A DNA stretch of 64,000 nt from Adiantum capillus-veneris. Taxonomy: Eukaryota > Streptophyta > Polypodiopsida > Polypodiales > Pteridaceae. How positions within the stretch are numbered: position 1 is the first letter of the stretch; the number at the start of each line of letters is the position of its first letter. Positions 43,203 to 55,802 of this stretch are shown here, piece after piece. Location of the stretch: contig CM043963.1 of NCBI GenBank assembly GCA_014529385.2, positions 80,367,412 to 80,431,411 on the forward strand, written 5' to 3'. The notes under the pieces are model-generated. The model searched no databases. It worked only from the letters and a program-made list of their open reading frames with translations, and was not told the DNA's origin. The translations under genes were made by a program, and so were the position numbers.

Positions 43203-44767
43203 TTACATGATATCCGGCTTTGGCTTTAGGATCTTTTGAATTACAATTTTCTCGTGCTTGGCCTTTTGGGGTGGCTCCCTATTAAGCAAAGTGGTTGTAA
43301 TTTCTTGGGTGTCATTAACCCCTAAACCTTGTTTCATGCCGACATGGGCGATGAGGCACCCGCGAAAGTTGACGCCGAAAGTGGATATTGCAAAATATTT
43401 CTTTACAAGCACTACAAGGTTGGCTGATTGGGCAAGGGTTGTTAAGCAAAATGCCCTGGAGAGTGAACGGAGGGTAGAAATGTTGTAGCGTCGATTGGGG
43501 GAGTAGTTGGCATGCACAAACACCACGTCACCAGTCAGAAGTGTGCCGAGGTAGTGAGAAAGTGTCGCTTGAGGTCCGCACGGTGTCCTCCTCCCCCCTG
43601 ACCATTGCGCCCAGACGTCAACCTCCAAAACATCCTGCAAAACATAGGATTTGTGAGAAATATGACAGAAAATTAGTTATAACATTAACAAAATCATTTG
43701 TAACAATCAAATTTAAGTGAGCATCTATACCTCTTGTCTATGCTCCTCCTCATCAGCATCCGGGTGCAAGTAAAGATCCACACTTGACTTCCCCTTTGGA
43801 TCAAGCAAAACAGGTGTTGTAGCAGGTGATGGTGAATCCACTCTTGTGCATTTAGCCAAACACATGGCTTGCACGGCCACAAACTCCTCCTCAGAGACCT
43901 TGGCCTGCTCAACCACTCCCATCTCGGCTTGTGCGATCGCCACTGTGTCTGCCACAGTATTCCCCATGGGCAGTAGGAGATCATCGTCATGGGAGGTGGT
44001 GGTATCAACCTCAAACTTGCCATGAACATCGAGGATGGCAAAACACTCATCCATGCAAAGCTCAAAGGATTTCTCCAGATCATGCAAAAACACAAACTCC
44101 TTCCCACCCACCACAATGGAGGAGAAACAGGTAATCTCTACCTCAGGGATGGCATCCCGAGTGCTGGTTCCTTCTGGCGGCCTCGAGGACGAACCGACAG
44201 ATGGAGAGGCCTCCAAGAGGCCTTGAATCCCTATAGGGTAGTCAAGGCAAGTGTCCTCTCCTCTGCGGCGGATGTGTCAATGGGCGCGGGCTTGGGGTCC
44301 TTCACATCAGCCAGGACCCCGCCGATTTGCAAGTGTGGTAGCACTACGTCAGGGCCTGCTGGGCACTCGTGAAGGAGGAAGATCATTATGGCATGGATAG
44401 AGAAAAAAGTGTTTCCGATCTTCCCCTTATGCATTGCTCACACATCATCATCTTCAAGCCACACATATTGTCTGGCGGGTTGTGCTATGGTGGCAAAGCG
44501 TGCAAGCCGCTGATGAAATGGCCTGTCCCCTTTGTAGATGTGGTGCAGAAGACCCTCAGGGACCCATTGCCCTTGCCGGTTTGGTAACTCAACAATGAAT
44601 CTCCCCATGCACATGGAAATGTATGAAGTGATGTGCTCAAGAGATTGAGAGTGGAGGGTCAAGGTGGTTTCTAAATCGGGATGGGTTGTGAAAAATGCAT
44701 GAAGCTCAGGGAGATTTGCATGCCTAGCCTCACTAAGGAATGCATCTAAAGCACTAGTTGCAACCAT
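43203..44767 (-). CDS. Unidentified spliced gene convergent with the H3-like gene
   Basis: Start chosen at ATG 44767 (MVATSALDAFLSEARHANLP), downstream of a TATA box at 44849-44855. Blocks in order: VWLEDDD at about 44440, then a TGA (44438-44440, possibly CGA) after which the same frame runs to a TAG at 44231; then a shifted frame with EKSFELCMDECFAILDVHGK and an acidic DADEEEHRQE. The last intron is clear: donor G|GTATAG at 43730, acceptor TTTTGCAG at 43635 (96 bp, phase 0). It leads to a final exon with DVWAQWSGGRRTPCG and FGVNFRGCLIAHVG and a stop at 43203. No family recognised. Either another intron or decay explains the break near 44231-44440. Confidence 0.55.
43635..43730 (-). other. 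Spliceosomal intron, 96 bp
   Basis: GTATAGATG at the 5' end, an AT-rich body and TTTTGCAG at the 3' end. Removing it joins two open frames in phase 0 (…HRQE then DVLEV…). Confidence 0.75.
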
Positions 44768-44848
44768 GCTTTCTCTTTGTGTAACTGGGTATGCTAGGTC
44801 TCTCTGCAATGCTGGGATGAAAATGGTAAAATGAGGAGGTGGTCCCCC

Positions 44849-44855
44849 TTTTATA
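44849..44855 (-). promoter_or_regulatory. TATA box of the convergent gene
   Basis: CTATAAAAGGGGG on the minus strand is followed 20-22 nt later by CTCATTTTACCATTTTCATC. It is about 80 nt before ATG 44767. It lies only about 150 bp after the stop of the next gene upstream (45003). The layout copies that of the H3-like gene promoter. Confidence 0.6.
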
Positions 44856-45002
44856 GACATATTCCATCTCGAAAAAAATTAAAAATATGCGTTTTAAAAA
44901 TAAAATTACAGAACACATTAAAACTCAAGTACAGCACCCTAAAATTTTTCAAAATCTTTAATAAAATATCCAATATATAAAAGAGTAAAGCTACAAGCCA
45001 AT

Positions 45003-45699
45003 TCACTTAGACAAGATGATTTTGTCTGTAGCCCAATCTTTGTAAACAAGATAGTGGCCTCCATCCACCTTCCAATCTACACAACCAAAAAATGGGCAAT
45101 CAAGATACAAATACCCAGAAAAATTAAGAAAAGATAGGTAATCAAGCCCAAAGTAGACCTTGCATTGTACCAGTTTGAAACTTGCATTGCCAAAATGTTC
45201 CCGAAGATTGGCAAGAGTCCAATGAGGGTTCACTGCAACCACCTCCACCTCATTATTGGGCATGCGGACACGAATTTCAAAGGATTGAACCTCTTCAGCC
45301 GCTAGCCATTTTCCACGTTTGTGCATCCACCTTTCGTAGCTAAACCGTGCATACAAGGTGCACCTTGCCTTCAAATATTGAAGGCAAAGTTGTGTGGGGG
45401 ACACATTGCACTTGTAATGGTCACCATCATGCAAACCGTCAACATAGCCCCAATTGACACCTACAATGGTGTCCATTGCATCTACGTCAACTTCTTTGCA
45501 AACAAACATTGTCGTTGTTTCCACAATTGGCAGAGAGCGGAATGCATGCACAAACAAATGGATGGAACAATGCCAACTCAGACCCACCGATCTGGTTGCC
45601 TTACCAAACTTTAGGGACCCTTGGAAATCTTGCAGCACCTTGCACTTGAAAGAAACCAAGGCCCAATGGTTTGGAGTTGGCCATTCTGCACTCTGCAAT
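45003..45699 (-). CDS. Unidentified protein gene upstream of the convergent gene
   Basis: Open frame of about 230 codons ending at 45003. The frame begins after CCCTCATTGCAG (about 45700), a plausible splice acceptor, and no ATG exists before residue 57 or so (TTTMFVCKEVDVD). A first exon upstream is therefore likely. Visible pieces are YKCNVSPTQLCLQYLKARC, FEIRVRMPNNEVEVVAVNPH with WTLANLREHF (perhaps a ubiquitin-like beta-grasp, very tentative) and an aromatic C-terminus (YLSFLNFSGYLYLDCPFFGC). No stops. Same strand as, and about 150 bp ahead of, the promoter of the next gene. Confidence 0.5.
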
Positions 45700-45717
45700 G
45701 AGGGCAAAAATTTCTAG

Positions 45718-46745
45718 TCCCAATTTTACAAAAGTAGCCAAAGGACCACTCTACAACCGTCAATCTCTAAAAATTCAGTTTCTAGTAGCAAATATGCTAG
45801 TTTGTGCTTTTTACTTTCTTGATTTTTCTTTCATGTGCATAAGCTTCAGCCTTCATCTTCTCAATAACATGATGGAAAAATTGAGAGCATTCTTCAATAT
45901 TCTTCATTGCATCTGGTTGAGAGGTGTTGGCCTCTCCAGTTTCTACTTTTTCTTCCTATTGGGTATCTTCCTTTTGCAGTTCTTCGACATTGTTCCTCTA
46001 CTATGTCTTTATCTCTTTGCAATTTGTTCAGGAGGTATATCCGCTTTGTTAGATTCTAGATCTTCAGGAGATTGCTCTTCCATCTTTTCTTCAACTTAAT
46101 TATCTATCTCTAGTACTTCTGTCTCTGTAGTGGGAAGCTCTTGAGTAGCTTTTTCCTCCACAGGAGACATGGCTTTGCTGTGGCTTGTGGAATTGGCGAA
46201 TCTGTAGAAGTGTCCTCACCTTTAGTTTTTCTTGTGGTACCTTCCATCTCTGCTTCACCCTCTATTATCTCTCTTTCTTCTTGTCTGTAGATGAACTCTA
46301 GATCTATAAGAAGTTCCTCACCTTGATGATCCATGGGGTTCTTTGTTTGAATATTCCTTGGATCTGGTTGCCAATATTCTTCCAAATCTCCCTATGGGCC
46401 TCTTTCCCTTTCAAAAGCTTCTTTATCTCTTTCTAGCCTTGCAGATCTTCCTGCATGTTCTTCTATGATCACTGGGTGTGATACTTTAAGTCATTTGGAG
46501 CCTCTTTCTTCATCTTCTGTTTATACCTATGGTAGCATTTCTTCTCTCTTCTTTAGTGTCATCTAATTCTAGAGCACTTTTTGTTGACGACTGGTCCTCC
46601 CCTTTTTGCTCTTCAATGGGGCCTTCGTCTCTCTCATCATCCCCATTTTCCAAAGGCTGCACTAATTTTTCGTTTTATCTTCTAATAGGGTGAGTTTGAA
46701 CTTTTTACTCTTATCTTCTTGTTCTTTGCTCTTCACACCTACTAT
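45718..46745 (-). other. Broken acidic coding remnant
   Basis: Pyrimidine-rich on the plus strand. The minus strand gives Glu/Lys-rich frames (46385-46110 reads EEYWQPDPRNIQTKNP ... REIIEGEAEMEG) with many breaks. It could be a decayed retrotransposon ORF or gene. No motif supports an assignment. Confidence 0.3.
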
Positions 46746-46769
46746 CAATTATGCATTTTGATCAGGTAT

Positions 46770-47175
<406 letters not shown>

Positions 47176-47219
47176 CATGTGGTAGGTGGTCCGCCAAGCC
47201 CATTGCATGGTAGGAAATC

Positions 47220-47770
47220 ATGGTGAGTACTTCCACAGATCCCAAATATATGATGCCACTGCTCTTTTTGGTGATCTTTAGGGTGTTGAGTACATACAAT
47301 GCATGGTCTATGGGCATAGACAACTTGGTCTTCAAGGCATGGTGTTTAGGGCGTTCACATATAATGCATGGTCTATGGGCATCAACAACTTGGTCTTCAA
47401 GGTAGTGGTGAAAGATGATGCCAGTGCTACATGGTTGTGGCATGTATATCTTGTGGTCTTTTTGCAAAAAAATGAAAGTGTTCATGGCGAAGGCGAGTGG
47501 AAATGAAAGTGTTCATGGCAAAGGCGAGTGGAAATGAACATGGCACCTCTATAAATAGGTTTTTTACATTTTAGATGGGTGTCTTTTTGTGGGTGTTGTG
47601 GAGATCTTGCCACGAGTGTGTGCATTGGAGAGTGTAAGTGGCAGTTTGCTAGTCTAATTTGTCATTTTGGAACATGTTTTTTAGAGGACATGGGTGTTGT
47701 AAATGTCATGAGCTATAGAGAGACAACCTATGTGTGTTTCAGGTGTGTTCCCCTTTGTGTCATGGTTCTA
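47220..47770 (+). repeat. LTR-like fragment with internal tandem repeats and TATA box
   Basis: Holds a 65-bp duplication (47298-47362, repeated 47363-47401), a 31-bp unit repeated twice (47471-47501, 47502-47532) and TATAAATA at 47550. Its end (CTATAGAGAGACAACCTATG ... CAGGTGTGTTCCCC) matches the end of the element E LTR near 35175-35228. Probably part of a related Gypsy LTR. Confidence 0.5.
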
Positions 47771-48751
47771 GAGCATTTGGAAGGTAAATATATGGTCAAG
47801 GAGGTGGCAACATATACAAGTGAGTCCTATATGACACGTGGGGTGTGTTGATTGATGTAGTAAAAGAAATCATAGGAGGTTAGTGGTCATTATTATGTTT
47901 GGAAATAGGTCTCATGTGCAACCTAACAATAGTTGCAATGCGCACTATGAAGAAAGAGACAATAACAAACGCAACGGAAAGGGTAGTGGCAAGGACACAA
48001 GGAGCCCTCATGGAAAGATGGGCAAGATTGGGAAGGATGCAACAAGGTCTCCTTGAAAGTTGGGTCCTAGAGGTGATAAGGGTACTCTCATAGAGCTAGT
48101 GTACAGTCCATACCAAAAGGGTAAGGATCCCAATGATAAGAAGAAGTAACGCCTTGAAAGGCAAAGCATGGGAAAACAAAGAAAATGGCACCACCACCAA
48201 AAAATTTTGAAGGGCGATAGTAGTCAAACACAAAGGAAGATGAAGATGAGGGTGCAACGAAGGCTTTTGTGCCATTTCACCTCCTTGTACATGTCGATAT
48301 AATGCATATTGCAACTGATACATTTAATGGCCCCGAAAACTGAGATGCAATAATGATAAGACGATTTATAGAAAAACTACAATCCCCAAGGTGGGTTCTA
48401 TGATGATGCACTTATCTCACTGGTACGGGTGGATCTTCCCTCTGTCTTGCATCCATTGAAGTGGATGATGTAGCGTCAGCTTGGAATTAATGGGATTCAA
48501 AAAGCTAAAGGCATCAATTACCATTGCAACAGAGTTCTTGAGCCACGATGGTATCTTTGATACTACAAGTGGTATCGAGCATCAATTTGAGATCGTGTCA
48601 CATGTGATGGGGCAATCCAAGCTCAAGTATGTATGAGGTATGTACATAGTATGTTCTTGGAAACTTCAACCCACTGAAAAAGGGTTGTTCCTGGGAAAGT
48701 GGAAGAGGTAAGTCAAAACCACAAGAGGGTTGTGATCGTATATTTTTTTGC

Positions 48752-49150
48752 ATGCCAAAACTCCAATTTACTCTCTTATGCTGTTTTGTAGGTTTTCACT
48801 TTAGTGATCACGCTCGTTTTTCCCATACAAATTGCATTCATAAACTAAATTGGGAGCATGCATTATTAAAATTCATGAAGGGATCTTTTGACACCAAGTC
48901 TGATAAATTTGTGGAGCTACCAATAGGAAATCTATGCCTTGCATTGTGCAATCAAGGGACACATGAACTTTTGTGGTTTCCTAGTTTCACTTTTCAAGAA
49001 GGGGAAATCATTATAGACTATTTTTTCAAGGTGGTTCGGAATATGGCCAAAGTGTGTGAGGTCTTAGACCGGTATTACATCAGTATTGAGATTGATGGGA
49101 AGTGCCATGAACATTCCCTTTCTGAGATAGGTGATATGCTAGAGGTTTAG
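48752..49150 (+). CDS. Unidentified ORF (132 codons), possibly an exon of a decayed gene
   Basis: The frame has a natural amino-acid mix and ends at TAG 49148. Blocks include GSFDTKSDKFVELPIGNLCL and DRYYISIEIDGKCHEHSLS. The sequence just before GFHFSDHARFSH (TGCTGTTTTGTAG, about 48780-48792) resembles a splice acceptor, so the true exon may start there. No partner exons found and no function proposed. Confidence 0.3.
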   Translation: MPKLQFTLLCCFVGFHFSDHARFSHTNCIHKLNWEHALLKFMKGSFDTKSDKFVELPIGNLCLALCNQGTHELLWFPSFTFQEGEIIIDYFFKVVRNMAKVCEVLDRYYISIEIDGKCHEHSLSEIGDMLEV

Positions 49151-49594
49151 ATGGCTTGAGACATCAACTTCATTAAATTTACAAGATAATTTTAATTGTT
49201 TTTTTCTCATTTATTTCTTATGTGAGCATGTATCCTTGAATTGTGATTGATAGAATTTCAATTTTCATATTTAGAGAGATTTTGAAGACATTTTTTCCCA
49301 TTTTGTTTGATCTCTTGGCTAGGCAAAGTGAAGAAATTGTGCGCATGTATGTGATGTAGGGTGAATGGAGCCACGTGATGAGGACAATGAGATCAAGGAT
49401 TGGCATGCCCATCCTCGAAGAGAGGTCCCCTTTTGTGGGGTGAGCTTGAGAGTTGAGTGTTGATTCTACATTCCAATCTCGATAGTTTTTGTCCACCTTT
49501 TCTTGCACAAGGTGTGATATTGAGAATGATATTACCCCCAAACAAAAAGGGGAAGGGAAAATATTCTATCAAAAATAGAAAGGTCACTCTTAGA

Positions 49595-49786
49595 AATTGT
49601 CCTGGATAAAGACTTTTTGAGAGTAGGTAGCACCATGTTGCAGACTATTATGTAGGTGTTTGCTCAATACAAAGAGAAGGGCCTATTAAAAATTGTCCTA
49701 GATAAAGACTTTTTGGGAGTAGATAGCACCATGTTGCGAGCAATTATGTAGGTGTTTGCTCAATACAAAGAGAAGGGCCTATTAAA
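49595..49786 (+). repeat. Tandem duplication, 96-bp unit x 2
   Basis: Units 49595-49690 and 49691-49786 differ at only a few bases (AATTGTCCT(G/A)GATAAAGAC...GAAGGGCCTATTAAA). Confidence 0.95.
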
Positions 49787-50940
49787 AATTGCAAAGTGGA
49801 AACTCTGCATAGGCAAGGATAAGAAACAACACAAGCCCACTCTTTTCTCTCGAGATGCAAAAGGTACATACATGGGAAATGTCTTGTTGTGGATGTTGCA
49901 ACATCCGTGGTAAGGGAAGAAAAAACTTGGTGTAGTTTGAGTAAATCTCATTTATCGAGCAACTTTGTCTTATGGTAGAGCGAGGAGTTTTATAATGAGT
50001 TTCTTACAATGTGGCGGGCAAGAAGCAGTTGGCAAGCGGATATCTCCACCAATGTTATCAGAGATTACTAGGATATGGACAAAATAAGAATGTGGAAAGA
50101 ATTTAGGAACCCACGGAAAGAGTGGGAGATTCCAGCTAAATGCCCCAAGAATCTTTTTGCCATGTATTATCAAACTTTTTCAAATGCCTTGCACAATTTA
50201 GAGCTAAACAAAAACTGGAATGAGATTATCAAGGAATATCGTTCTGATGCTCACATTGTGCAACAAATGTCAAAGTATCAAGAAGCATTACAATCAATCA
50301 GAACAAGCTTCATCTTAGCAATGATTATCATGCCCGTAACTTCCATGTATTTTTTTAGGGAGATCCTCAGAACTTCACACTAATGTGCCACTAGGACGGA
50401 TTTCAAAGGCCTTCAACCCTCCTCAACCAATCCAAAAGATAGCAAGGTTGTTGAAGTGGTGGTCCTTAATGGCGGCATGAACTCAATTATTGGACCTTTG
50501 CCGGTGCTATTTTTGCACTAAGCTTATCGAAGTTAGAAAAGAAACATGGGGATATTCTTCCATACCTTTAAGAGCCTCTAGTCTGTGTGCTTGAGTCGCC
50601 TTTTGTTGGTGGGTTCTCCATTAACTTTAACTATCCACCAATTGCCATATTTGATGAACCTTTGGACATAGCATAACATTCTTACAATTTGAGGTCAATT
50701 CTCATGTCACAGAAAAGCGATCACCCCGCCCAATGTAAAGTAAGGTGTTTGAAGGATGGGAGCAAGAATAGGTGTAGAAGGGATAAGCCTCCCATGAAGC
50801 AAATCACCAAAGGGGTGTACATTCCAAAGTATGTATAGACAAAGAATAGATATATTACTTGCTACCCCTCCAAAAAAGAGGACTACAAATAGAGATGTTT
50901 GAGGCTATAAGACTTTCAAGACAAAAACAAGAAAAGGAGG

Positions 50941-51046
50941 AGTATAATACTACTCTATACAATGCAGGGTTAACAAGAGAATCACCACTCTAGAGTATAA
51001 TACCATTCTATCCAAGGCAAGGTTAACAAGAGAATCACCACTCTGG
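50941..51046 (+). repeat. Tandem duplication, 53-bp unit x 2
   Basis: AGTATAATAC...GGTTAACAAGAGAATCACCA occurs at 50941-50993 and 50994-51046 with a few differences. Confidence 0.92.
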
Positions 51047-52042
51047 AGGTTGTACCATCTCTATGGCTTCAATATTAGTTTGGATCTTGTGTATGATGTG
51101 ATGCACATTCTTCATTGAACTCCTAAACAAGAGTGTATACTAAAAAGAAAGTTTTTTAAGGCTAGAAATGGCATGAAAATGGCCATCACTCTTGCAATAA
51201 ACGAAGTTACTATTGCAACTCCTCAAACGCTTCACAAAAGTGGACGATGGTTGTTGCATGATACTAGACACCACGAAACTTTTATTGTAGGAGAGCATAA
51301 AAAATTCAAAATGAGAATGAGATCAGTGATGTGAATTTTTCTCGCAAAAAGAAGTGTCTTTTACCAACATATTCCATACTACACAAGTGCTTCTTTCTAC
51401 CATCGCACAATACCCGGAACAAGGTGATATATGAAATGAGTAACACATTTTTTCAAACTTGGTTGCTACAACTTAGGAAATGATGGATGTGCATGACCAT
51501 GGGTTGGTTAAGTAGGTCTACTCCATCTTTCAAGGTCACCATCATGTTCAATATAAATGCACAACAGAAAGGAGTCGATCTACGGTTTTTGAGGAGAGAT
51601 CCAACCACAAATTATTGGAATGTTCAAGGAGGAAAAAACTTGGAATATTTGGAAACATGTTTGGAGGTGCTTTGTTGATGGTCTCCATTTCAGAATGTGA
51701 ATGATGCAAATGTCAGGCCAACTTGTTTTAAGAAAGGGACATGAAATTCTTGATTAGGTCATTCTTTATAGCACTCAATAATTCAACTTTTAAAGATTTT
51801 ATCACTTTGGAATTCTCAATGTCTCAACAAGTGCTTTTGCATATAGCAAGTGGATACTCATTTCGGTGAAAGTGGCCCACATTTTGTCTGACTTGTAGTG
51901 CTACTGCTATGGTTATAATGGGAAACTATTTCTTGAAGCATAGATCTAAGTAGCCATACTTATTTCTTTGATATCACATGGGCCTTTTACATATAATATA
52001 GCACCAACATTTCAGGTGTAGCATACCATTCGATCTCTATCT

Positions 52043-52043
<1 letters not shown>

Positions 52044-52109
<66 letters not shown>
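52044..52109. repeat. (AG)n microsatellite
   Basis: Pure AG run of about 66 bp. Confidence 0.97.
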
Positions 52110-52115
<6 letters not shown>

Positions 52116-52680
52116 CTCACCAAAAAGTAGAAAATATTTGAAGCTATGAAAGGGATACAAAGAGAAGATATATGTACACCATTATTTCTTGCTGGTAATT
52201 ATTTAGAAGTGAACAAAAAAAACAAGCCATGATAAATAGACAGTGCACGACTTGAATTTGGTGTTAAAGCCCCAAACATTATTGCCTCTCTACATTGGCC
52301 ACCCATATGAAGGGCAGATGCCCAGATGGCATACTCATGTGGCATCTGCTCGAGCTCATGTTGAAGCTCTCTAGCACATCATCAAGCAATGTAAAGATGA
52401 CGTAGATCATGTTGACATGAGATCTATTCATATGTTGAGGTGGAAGCCCTTTTGAGATGGAGTCCTCAAGAAGTTGAGAGATATATGCATGTGTCAGGCC
52501 CCTCCCAAAGCTACATGAGGGCGATGAAGCATAGCTTGAGAAGCACATATGCATGGGCATGCAAGGCATTATTGTAGAGCGAGACACCATTCCACCAATA
52601 AACCACATTGGAAGCACCAGCAGCTTGCTAAAAGATCCACCTTGGAAGGAGGACAAAAACATGCTTTTGTCCTCCAATAT

Positions 52681-53380
52681 GGCTATTGGTATGTACATAG
52701 GCTGTAATTACTCATTGACCCTCATAGAAAAATTTAGATGGTAAGAAAAGTAGTTATTGTGAAAGATAGATACTCATAATTATTTAATTGTGGGGCTGAA
52801 ATATGAGCGATAAATTTTGCATATGAAAATATATGAAGGTTGTGAATGTGTGAAAAAAAATTCACATTGTGTATAATTGTATTGAAAATTGTTTCCCTTG
52901 AAATGATACTCAAAGGAAAGGGGAAAGAAAAACACAAGGGCTCATTTGATGTATAAATATTTACATGTAAGAAAGTTGCAAATTCTACCTGAAAACCTTC
53001 AATGAAGGTGATTGGGGTTCAAAGAGGCTATTGGTATGTACATAGGCTGCAATTACTCATTGATCCTCATAGAAAAATTTAGATGGTAAGAAAAGTAGTT
53101 ATTGTGAAAGATAGGTACTCATAATTATTTAATTGTGGGGCTGAAATATGAGCAATAAATTTTGCATATGAAAATATCTGAAGGTTGTGAATGTGTGAAA
53201 AAAAATCACCTTGTGTATAATTGTATTGAAAATTGTTTCCCTTGAAATGCTACTCAAAAGAAAGAAAATAAAATTAAAAAGAAAACACACGGGCTCATTT
53301 GATGTATAAATATTTACATGTAAGAAAGGTGCAAATTCTACCTAGAAACCTTCAATGAAGGTAATTGGGGTTCAAAGAGG
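52681..53380 (+). repeat. Tandem duplication, about 345-bp unit x 2
   Basis: Unit one is 52681-53025 and unit two 53026-53380. Both start GGCTATTGGTATGTACATAGG and end near GGGGTTCAAAGA. They differ by scattered substitutions and small indels. Non-coding. The Copia G LTR remnant begins 17 bp after unit two. Confidence 0.93.
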
Positions 53381-53480
53381 TTGTCATGGTGACGTAGTGT
53401 TGAGGTGTCAATCTCAACATGTACGACTCTTGGATGACTACCACCGACAATCATCATCACTAGCGCATCTTGGTGGATAT

Positions 53481-55760
53481 GCCAAGATTAATGTCTCATT
53501 GTTATTGGGCTCGGGTTGTTGCTACAAGTGTTTACATTATGAGGAGGACCCCTACTATTGTAGTACATGATATGATGCTTGAAGAGAAGTTTAGTGGTGA
53601 AAATTTGGATCTATCAGATTTTAAAGTGTTCGGATGTTTTGCTTATGTGCATGTGCTGGATGAGCTAAGAAGTAAACTTGATTTAAAAGCAAAAAAATGT
53701 GTGTTCATTGGCTATTCCCTTGAGAAAAAAGGGTATAAATGTTACAATCCTATCACGAATAAATTGAGGATGTTGTTTTTTATGAAATGAAAATTTGATA
53801 TGCTGATGTAAAAGATAATTTAGGGGCTGATGTAAGAGAGAATGTGGCTGCAGAAAATATAGGTGCATAGTCACAAGTCTTGAGTGAGCCACAAGGGTCA
53901 TCTAGTGCAAGTCATGGTGAGAATCCATGGAGTGGCAGGTTATGTGAAAGAGTGAGTCCTACTAACTCTTTGAATGTATCAAGGAAAGGGAAGGATAAAA
54001 CTGATGATGCCCCTAAGTTGTCAAATTTGAGTGTTGGTCATGAGATGGCGGTAGTAGTGGATCTGAGTAGAGTTTGGATGAGGCGTTTGGCATACCCTCT
54101 CTGAATACATAGGGTGTAAGAAGGATGCAAGCAGGGAGCAAGGCACTTGGAATTGATCCTGGACCACACATGTCAGAAAGAGTAAGAAATCATGTGTAGA
54201 GATTGACTTATGATAGCAGTTATGTAGCTCGTTATTGTGCATATATGGCAAAGACTACAGAGGAGGTAGAACCCACATGTTTTGAGGATGATGTTAAAGA
54301 TGAAAAATGGTGGCAAGCTATGGATGAAGAAATGGGTACACTTGATGCAAATGGAACAAGGGAATTGGTGCCATTACCAAAAGGTAAAAGGCAATTGGAT
54401 GTAAATGGGTTTACAAGATAAAGCATAATAATAATGGCAGTGTGAGCAGGTACAAGGCAAGGCTTGTAGCCAAAAGGCTATGCATAGACTTATGGGATTG
54501 ATTATGAGAAAAAATTCAGCCCCGTAGCCAAGATGATTACCGTTCATGTAATTATTGCAGTGGCTGTCGTGTTAAAATGGATGATGGAGCAAATGGATTT
54601 AAAGAATGCATTTTTGAACGGAGACTTGGAGGAATTTTTGTATTTGGAGCAGCCATAAGGTTATGAAAATATGAGGCTACATGAACTTGTATGCATGCTA
54701 ATGAAAGCCTTGTATGGGCTAAAGCAAGCACCTAGATCTTGGTATGAGAGGATTATAGCATTCCTCATTTTATTGGGCTTTGAAATGTCTAATGCAAATC
54801 ATTCATTGTATGTGCAAAAGAATGAGGCAGTAATTGTGGTGATATGGATTTATGTGGATGATTTGATTGTTGGAGGTGATAATATGGCTGAAGTAGAGGG
54901 TGTACAAGCTCTATTTATGCAGGAGTTTGAGATGAAAGTCTTGGGAGACTTGCAGTATTTCTTGGGCATTGAAATTATTCACACAAAAGAGGGAGTATGG
55001 TCTTCACAAAGGCAATATGCTTTGGACATGCTGAAAAAGTATGGTAGGGATGATTGTAAGCCAATTACAATGCCCTTAGATCAGAATTTGAAGTTGGGGA
55101 ATGATGTAGGCCAATTTCTTGATAATGTTACTATGTACAAGAAGATTGGGGAAGCTTGATCTACTTGACTATCTCACGTTTAGATTTGAGTGACAAAATT
55201 GGATTGGTGAGTCAATTTATGCAATCTCCTAGGAAACCACGCTTGGATGCGGTGAGGTACACTTTGCGCTATGTGACTCAGTGCTATTTTGGATTATGCA
55301 CTCTTTTATGGGGCTGATGTGGAGTTATAGCTCTATGGATGCACATATGCAGATTGGGCTGGTAGCACATACAATTGCGGGTCTACCAACGGTTTCATGT
55401 TTTCACTTAGGAATTGCTACTATCACATGGAGTATTAAGAAGCAACCTATGGTTGCTCTTTCAAGTATAGAGGCAAAGTACAAGGGTGTAGCAGTGGCGT
55501 CATGTGAGGTAGCATGTCTGGGATTGTTACTTCACGACGTTGGAGTACAGGTACAGAGGCCGTTTCTCATCTACTGTGACAACCTTAGTAGCATATAGTT
55601 GGTACAAAACTTAGTCTTGCATGCTAGGAGGTGCACTATCACTTCATCAGAGAGAGGGTCTTGGTAGGTGACATCGAACTTGAGTATGTGGTGATGCATG
55701 CGTAGGTTGCAGATATCTTCACGAAGGCCCTTGGAAAGGAGAAGCTACAAAGATTTTGAG
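53481..55760 (+). pseudogene. Copia G integrase end, RT and RNase H
   Basis: Integrase end: ARVVATSVYIMRRTPT and FKVFGCFAYVHVLDELR (53500-53680). A linker follows (ENPWSGRLCERVSP). RT: MDLKNAFLNGDLEEF region (54595), LYGLKQAPRSWYERI and catalytic IWIYVDDLIVGGDN (about 54850), then FEMKVLGDLQYFLGIEII. RNase H: ITWSIKKQPMVALSSIEAKY and IYCDNLSSI (55430-55598), to ADIFTKALGKEKL at about 55740. Stops at about 53787, 54105, 54421, 54658, 55159 and 55598 and some frameshifts show long decay. Confidence 0.88.
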
Positions 55761-55802
55761 TGATGATTGACATACCAGATATGGTGTTGAGCTTGAGGGG
55801 AG

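Larger units (their letters stand above)
47771..52680. other. Largely uninformative stretch with decayed coding traces
   Basis: No retrotransposon motif is recognised. One plus-strand frame at 48752-49150 (132 codons, ...HARFSHTNCIHKLNWEHALL, FFKVVRNMAKVCEVLDRYYI) and one at 50075-50383 (NPRKEWEIPAKCPKN) read like protein but have no family that I know. One minus-strand frame at 52279-52698 is unassigned. Three local tandem repeats are listed separately. Confidence 0.3.
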
